Shown one piece after another: positions 61,126 to 64,000 of a DNA stretch of 64,000 nucleotides. The notes under the pieces were generated by a model. That model had not been told where the DNA came from. It ran no database searches and saw only the letters and a list, made by a program, of their open reading frames with translations. The stretch's first letter is position 1. Every line of letters starts with the position of its first letter. The position numbers and the translations under genes were made by a program. The stretch spans positions 19,873 through 83,872 of the forward strand of contig SVSJ01000006.1 of assembly GCA_015064355.1 (NCBI GenBank), in the 5' to 3' direction. This stretch comes from Oscillospiraceae bacterium (GTDB taxonomy: Bacteria > Bacillota > Clostridia > Oscillospirales > CAG-272).

Positions 61126-62271
61126 ATGAAAGAACATACAATTTACAAAGGACGCGCAAAGGCTGAAATGTATGACGAGCTAATGGATATGCTCAACTAC
61201 GTTTTCGGTTTTTCAAGCGCAGACTACGATTTTCAGAAGCTTTTGCCGAAACTGTACGCAGACAAAAAACAGGCTTGTCACGACAATTACATCGTTGCGG
61301 AAGGCGGCAAGATCAAGGCGGCAGTTGGGGCTTTTGACGATATAATTTCCGTTTGCGGTGAAGAGATCAAGTGCCGCGGCATCGGAAACGTGGCAGTTCA
61401 TCCCTACTCCCGCTCCAAGGGATATATGATCGACTGTATGAATATGTCAATCAACGACATGATCGAGGACGGTGTGGATATATCTTTCCTTGGCGGTCAC
61501 AGACAGAGATACGGCTACTTCGGGTTCGAGGACGGATGCCCCAGATACAATGTGCGCATTACTACAACCTCTGCACATCATTATTTCAAAAATGTGGCAA
61601 CAGAAGCTGTGGAGATCCGTGACGTCTCCGAAAATGATACGGAGATCATCGACAAGATCTTCGCCCTTTATGAGAAAAAGCCCCAGAGAAGCATTCGCCC
61701 AAGAGATCGGTTCTATCAGATCCTTCGCTCATGGACTCACCAACCGAGAGCTTTCTTCATTGGTGGCGAGTTTGTTGGGTACGGTATTGGGGGAATCAAT
61801 GAGCTGACCCTTACCGACATAAAGTATTTCGACTCGGTCATTCACGCCTTTGCCCAGATGCACGGAGATATTAATCTTGGTATCCCGGCGTGGAATACAG
61901 AGCTTTTCGAGGCAGCGCTCCGCGTTGGCGATTCACCGTCGATCAACGAAAGCTATATGCTCAGCGTGTTCAACTATAAGAAAGTAGTGGGCACACTGCT
62001 TAAACTGAAGGCATCTCTTGAGCCACTGCAGGACGGCGCGGTCACTGTGCTGATCCACGGATACGCAGGCGACTGTAAGCTAAAGCTTTCCGTTGTTGAC
62101 GGTAAGTCCTCCGTTGAAGACTATGACGGGGAGGCTGAAATTGAGCTTTCACACAAGGATGCGGCAAAGTTTTTCTTCGGAATCCACTCACCACACTGGA
62201 AGAAGCTGACTCACGCCACAAGAGCATGGCTCCCCCTCCCCTTATACGTCGAGGACGCAGACCACGTTTGA
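61126..62271 (+). CDS. Eis-like GNAT N-acetyltransferase
   Basis: The 381-residue protein has a GNAT N-terminal domain with CRGIGNVAVHPYSRSKGYM (trimmed core VAVHPYSRSKGYM, the acetyl-CoA loop) and YGYFGFEDG, a second GNAT-like domain, and a C-terminal sterol-carrier-like domain (VLIHGYAGDCKLKLSVVDG). This Eis architecture acetylates amines such as aminoglycosides in some bacteria, but the substrate here is unknown. Third gene of the operon, 23 bases after ispE. Confidence 0.82.
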   Translation: MKEHTIYKGRAKAEMYDELMDMLNYVFGFSSADYDFQKLLPKLYADKKQACHDNYIVAEGGKIKAAVGAFDDIISVCGEEIKCRGIGNVAVHPYSRSKGYMIDCMNMSINDMIEDGVDISFLGGHRQRYGYFGFEDGCPRYNVRITTTSAHHYFKNVATEAVEIRDVSENDTEIIDKIFALYEKKPQRSIRPRDRFYQILRSWTHQPRAFFIGGEFVGYGIGGINELTLTDIKYFDSVIHAFAQMHGDINLGIPAWNTELFEAALRVGDSPSINESYMLSVFNYKKVVGTLLKLKASLEPLQDGAVTVLIHGYAGDCKLKLSVVDGKSSVEDYDGEAEIELSHKDAAKFFFGIHSPHWKKLTHATRAWLPLPLYVEDADHV

Positions 62272-62300
62272 TCCTCGGGCAGGTTTTTGTAATAAATATT

Positions 62301-62343
62301 CAGCGAGCTGCATAATATTTAAAGCAGTTCGCTGTTTTTTTGT
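62301..62343 (+). terminator. Terminator after the Eis-like gene
   Basis: CAGCGAGCTGC/GCAGTTCGCTG stem (one G-T) with a 12-base loop, then TTTTTTT. Confidence 0.9.
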
Positions 62344-62489
62344 TTTTTCACAAAGGCAAGGAGGTATTTTCGGTGAAAATCACAAATAATTCATTGGTTT
62401 TTTTGATTAAATCGAATGGGGGAACGGTTATTTTTTTGTTGCAATATGTAGAAATTGTGGAAATCGGGTAAATATTTGCCGCGTATATA
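62344..62489. other. AT-rich intergenic region upstream of gdhA
   Basis: AT-rich spacer between the terminator and the gdhA promoter. No ORF; one AAGGAGG-like string at about 62359 has no open frame behind it. Confidence 0.35.
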
Positions 62490-62518
62490 TTGCATTTTTT
62501 TCGATTTGGTGCTATATT
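62490..62518 (+). promoter_or_regulatory. Promoter of gdhA
   Basis: TTGCAT, 17 bases, TATATT, 38 bases before the ATG. TATTAT two bases on is an alternative -10. Confidence 0.6.
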
Positions 62519-62555
62519 ATACATCGTAATAAATAATTATTCGGAGGAATCTACA

Positions 62556-63899
62556 ATGAGCTATTTAAGCGACGTTCTTGCAATGGCTGAAAAGAAATAT
62601 GCTGATCAGCCCGAATTTTTGCAGACTGTAAAAGAGGTTTTGGAATCTCTTGAACCCGTTATCGCAAAGAATGAAGAAAAATATAAGAGAGAGGCACTCC
62701 TTGAACGCATGATCGAACCTGAGCGCCAGATCATGTTCCGCGTTCCGTGGGTTGATGACAACGGTCAGATCCGTGTTAACACTGGTTACCGTGTTCAGTT
62801 CAACAGCGCTATCGGTCCTTACAAGGGAGGTCTTCGTTTCCATCCCACAGTAAACCTCAGCATTATGAAGTTCCTTGGATTTGAGCAGACCTTCAAGAAC
62901 TCCCTCACATCCCTCCCCATGGGCGGCGGCAAGGGTGGTTCCGACTTTGATCCTTCAGGTAAGTCTGATCGCGAGGTTATGGCATTCTGCCAGAGCTTCA
63001 TGACAGAGCTTTCCAAGCACATTGGTGCTGATACAGACGTTCCCGCAGGTGACATCGGTGTTGGCGCAAGAGAGATCGGTTATCTCTTCGGTCAGTACAA
63101 GAGACTCCGCAACGAATTTACCGGCGTTCTCACAGGCAAGGGTATCCCCTACGGCGGTTCTCTCATCCGTCCCGAAGCAACAGGCTTTGGTGCTGTATAC
63201 TATACTGTTGAAATGCTGAAGTATTTCGGCGATGACATCAAGGGCAAGACATTCGCGGTTTCCGGCTTCGGTAACGTTGCTTGGGGTACTGTTAAGAAGG
63301 TTACAGAACTTGGTGGTAAGGTTGTTACAATCTCTGGTCCCGACGGATATATCTACGATCCCGACGGAATCAACACTCCCGAAAAGATCGACTACCTCCT
63401 TGAAATGCGTGCATCCTGCCGTAACAAGGCTCAGGACTACGCTGACAAGTTCGGTGCACAGTTCTTCCCCGGCGAAAAGCCCTGGGGCGTTAAGGTTGAC
63501 ATCGTTATGCCTTGTGCTACACAGAACGAAGTTGGCATGGCTGAAGCTGAAAAGATCGTTGCAAACGGCGTTAAGTACTACGTTGAAGTATCCAACATGC
63601 CCACAACAAACGAGGCTGTTGCTTACCTCAAGGCAAACGGCGTAATCGTTGCTCCTTCCAAGGCTGTTAACGCAGGCGGCGTATCTGTTTCCGGTCTTGA
63701 AATGTCCCAGAACTCCATGCGCTACAGCTGGTCTGCTGAAGAAGTTGATGAAAAGCTCAAGGGCATCATGAAGAACATCTTCGAGGCATCCATTAAGGCT
63801 GCTAACGAATACGGTCTTGGCGACGACCTCGTTGCAGGTGCTAACATCGCAGGCTTTATCAAGGTTGCTGATGCTATGCTTGCTCAGGGTGCTTGCTAA
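62556..63899 (+). CDS. gdhA: NADP-type glutamate dehydrogenase GdhA
   Basis: The start at 62556, after GGAGGA, gives the usual 447 residues; the track's longer ORF begins in the promoter. Motifs: FRVPWVDDNG, GPYKGGLRFHPTVN, SLPMGGGKGGSDFDP (catalytic Lys), DVPAGDIGVGAREIG, and the Rossmann GFGNVAWG. It makes glutamate from 2-oxoglutarate, ammonia and NADPH. Length and the SDFDP motif fit the hexameric small GDH of the anabolic type. Codons are strongly biased, as for an abundant enzyme. Confidence 0.96.
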   Translation: MSYLSDVLAMAEKKYADQPEFLQTVKEVLESLEPVIAKNEEKYKREALLERMIEPERQIMFRVPWVDDNGQIRVNTGYRVQFNSAIGPYKGGLRFHPTVNLSIMKFLGFEQTFKNSLTSLPMGGGKGGSDFDPSGKSDREVMAFCQSFMTELSKHIGADTDVPAGDIGVGAREIGYLFGQYKRLRNEFTGVLTGKGIPYGGSLIRPEATGFGAVYYTVEMLKYFGDDIKGKTFAVSGFGNVAWGTVKKVTELGGKVVTISGPDGYIYDPDGINTPEKIDYLLEMRASCRNKAQDYADKFGAQFFPGEKPWGVKVDIVMPCATQNEVGMAEAEKIVANGVKYYVEVSNMPTTNEAVAYLKANGVIVAPSKAVNAGGVSVSGLEMSQNSMRYSWSAEEVDEKLKGIMKNIFEASIKAANEYGLGDDLVAGANIAGFIKVADAMLAQGAC

Positions 63900-63915
63900 A
63901 CTACATAAAAGATTA

Positions 63916-63942
63916 AACGGTAGGATTCCCTACCGTTTTTTT
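63916..63942 (+). terminator. Terminator of gdhA
   Basis: AACGGTAGG/CCTACCGTT perfect stem with a 4-base loop and a run of T. Confidence 0.92.
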
Positions 63943-64000
63943 GTTTTGCGCGATCTTTTGGGGGAACCATCTCAAACGCCGAAGTTTCCCCCTCTCCCCC

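Overview
The window looks like chromosomal DNA of an anaerobic, low-to-moderate GC Clostridia-type Firmicute, probably a gut Oscillospirales/Christensenellales-like lineage. This is inferred from gene content, not from a database search. Supporting signs are strong AGGAGG-type ribosome sites, TTGACA/TATAAT promoters with 17-base spacers, a LexA gene with a Gram-positive type SOS box, a GlgC/GlgD pair, sporulation-associated GerW (YtfJ) and DUF2953 (YtfI) genes, RqcH, and a lon-engB-lysA-scpAB-dacF-rluB style cluster. I found no tRNA, rRNA, CRISPR array, phage or transposase gene. Almost all of the DNA is coding and most units end in clear hairpin/T-run terminators.

Layout. 1-3.5 kb (minus): the cell-division ABC pair ftsE/ftsX (ftsX cut by the window edge), a PucR/CdaR-type regulator and a small four-helix membrane protein whose ribosome site is separated from its start by a hairpin. 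3.5-6.1 kb: rsmE (minus), and a divergent uracil/xanthine permease behind a structured leader RNA. 6.2-9.6 kb (minus): two adjacent lipoproteins built from eight copies of an unrecognised ~75-residue repeat plus a second shared module. 9.8-12.7 kb: uxaB-uxaC (hexuronate catabolism). 12.8-18.1 kb: a four-gene envelope operon (secreted PIG-L-type deacetylase, GT2-GtrA glycosyltransferase, TcaA-like anchored protein, phosphodiester glycosidase). 18.2-21.0 kb: proB-proA-proC. 21.1-26.9 kb: an ion-transporter-superfamily permease, pyruvate kinase, a GH20 hexosaminidase and a GH25 lysozyme. 26.9-29.4 kb (minus): rqcH and a GNAT enzyme.

29.7-39.9 kb (plus): lon, engB, lysA, an M50 protease, scpA, scpB, DUF2953, gerW, a D,D-carboxypeptidase, an RsuA/RluB pseudouridine synthase and a small GNAT-like protein. 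39.9-50.3 kb (minus): a complete glycogen operon glgB-glgC-glgD-glgA-glgP plus a GH13 enzyme, from one promoter upstream of glgB. 50.5-51.9 kb (minus): alkyladenine glycosylase, an ABM-domain protein and a VOC-family protein. 51.9-52.6 kb: autoregulated lexA. 52.8-54.6 kb: GTP-type PEP carboxykinase. 54.7-57.0 kb (minus): an AT-rich DUF4304-like gene lying between two identical terminator copies, then a secreted CBM9-like protein with 25 copies of a five-residue stalk repeat. 57.1-58.9 kb: a GH110-like beta-helix protein. 59.0-62.3 kb: a DUF362 ferredoxin-like protein, ispE and an Eis-like acetyltransferase. 62.5-63.9 kb: gdhA.

Taken together the genes fit a saccharolytic fermenter that takes up hexuronates and amino sugars, stores glycogen, remodels its own wall and envelope glycans, and assimilates ammonia through GDH with a proline branch. 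The least explained parts are the repeat-lipoprotein pair, the permease leader RNA, the envelope operon at 12.8-18.1 kb, the hairpin-spaced ribosome site at 3.45 kb, and the duplicated terminator around the DUF4304-like gene.
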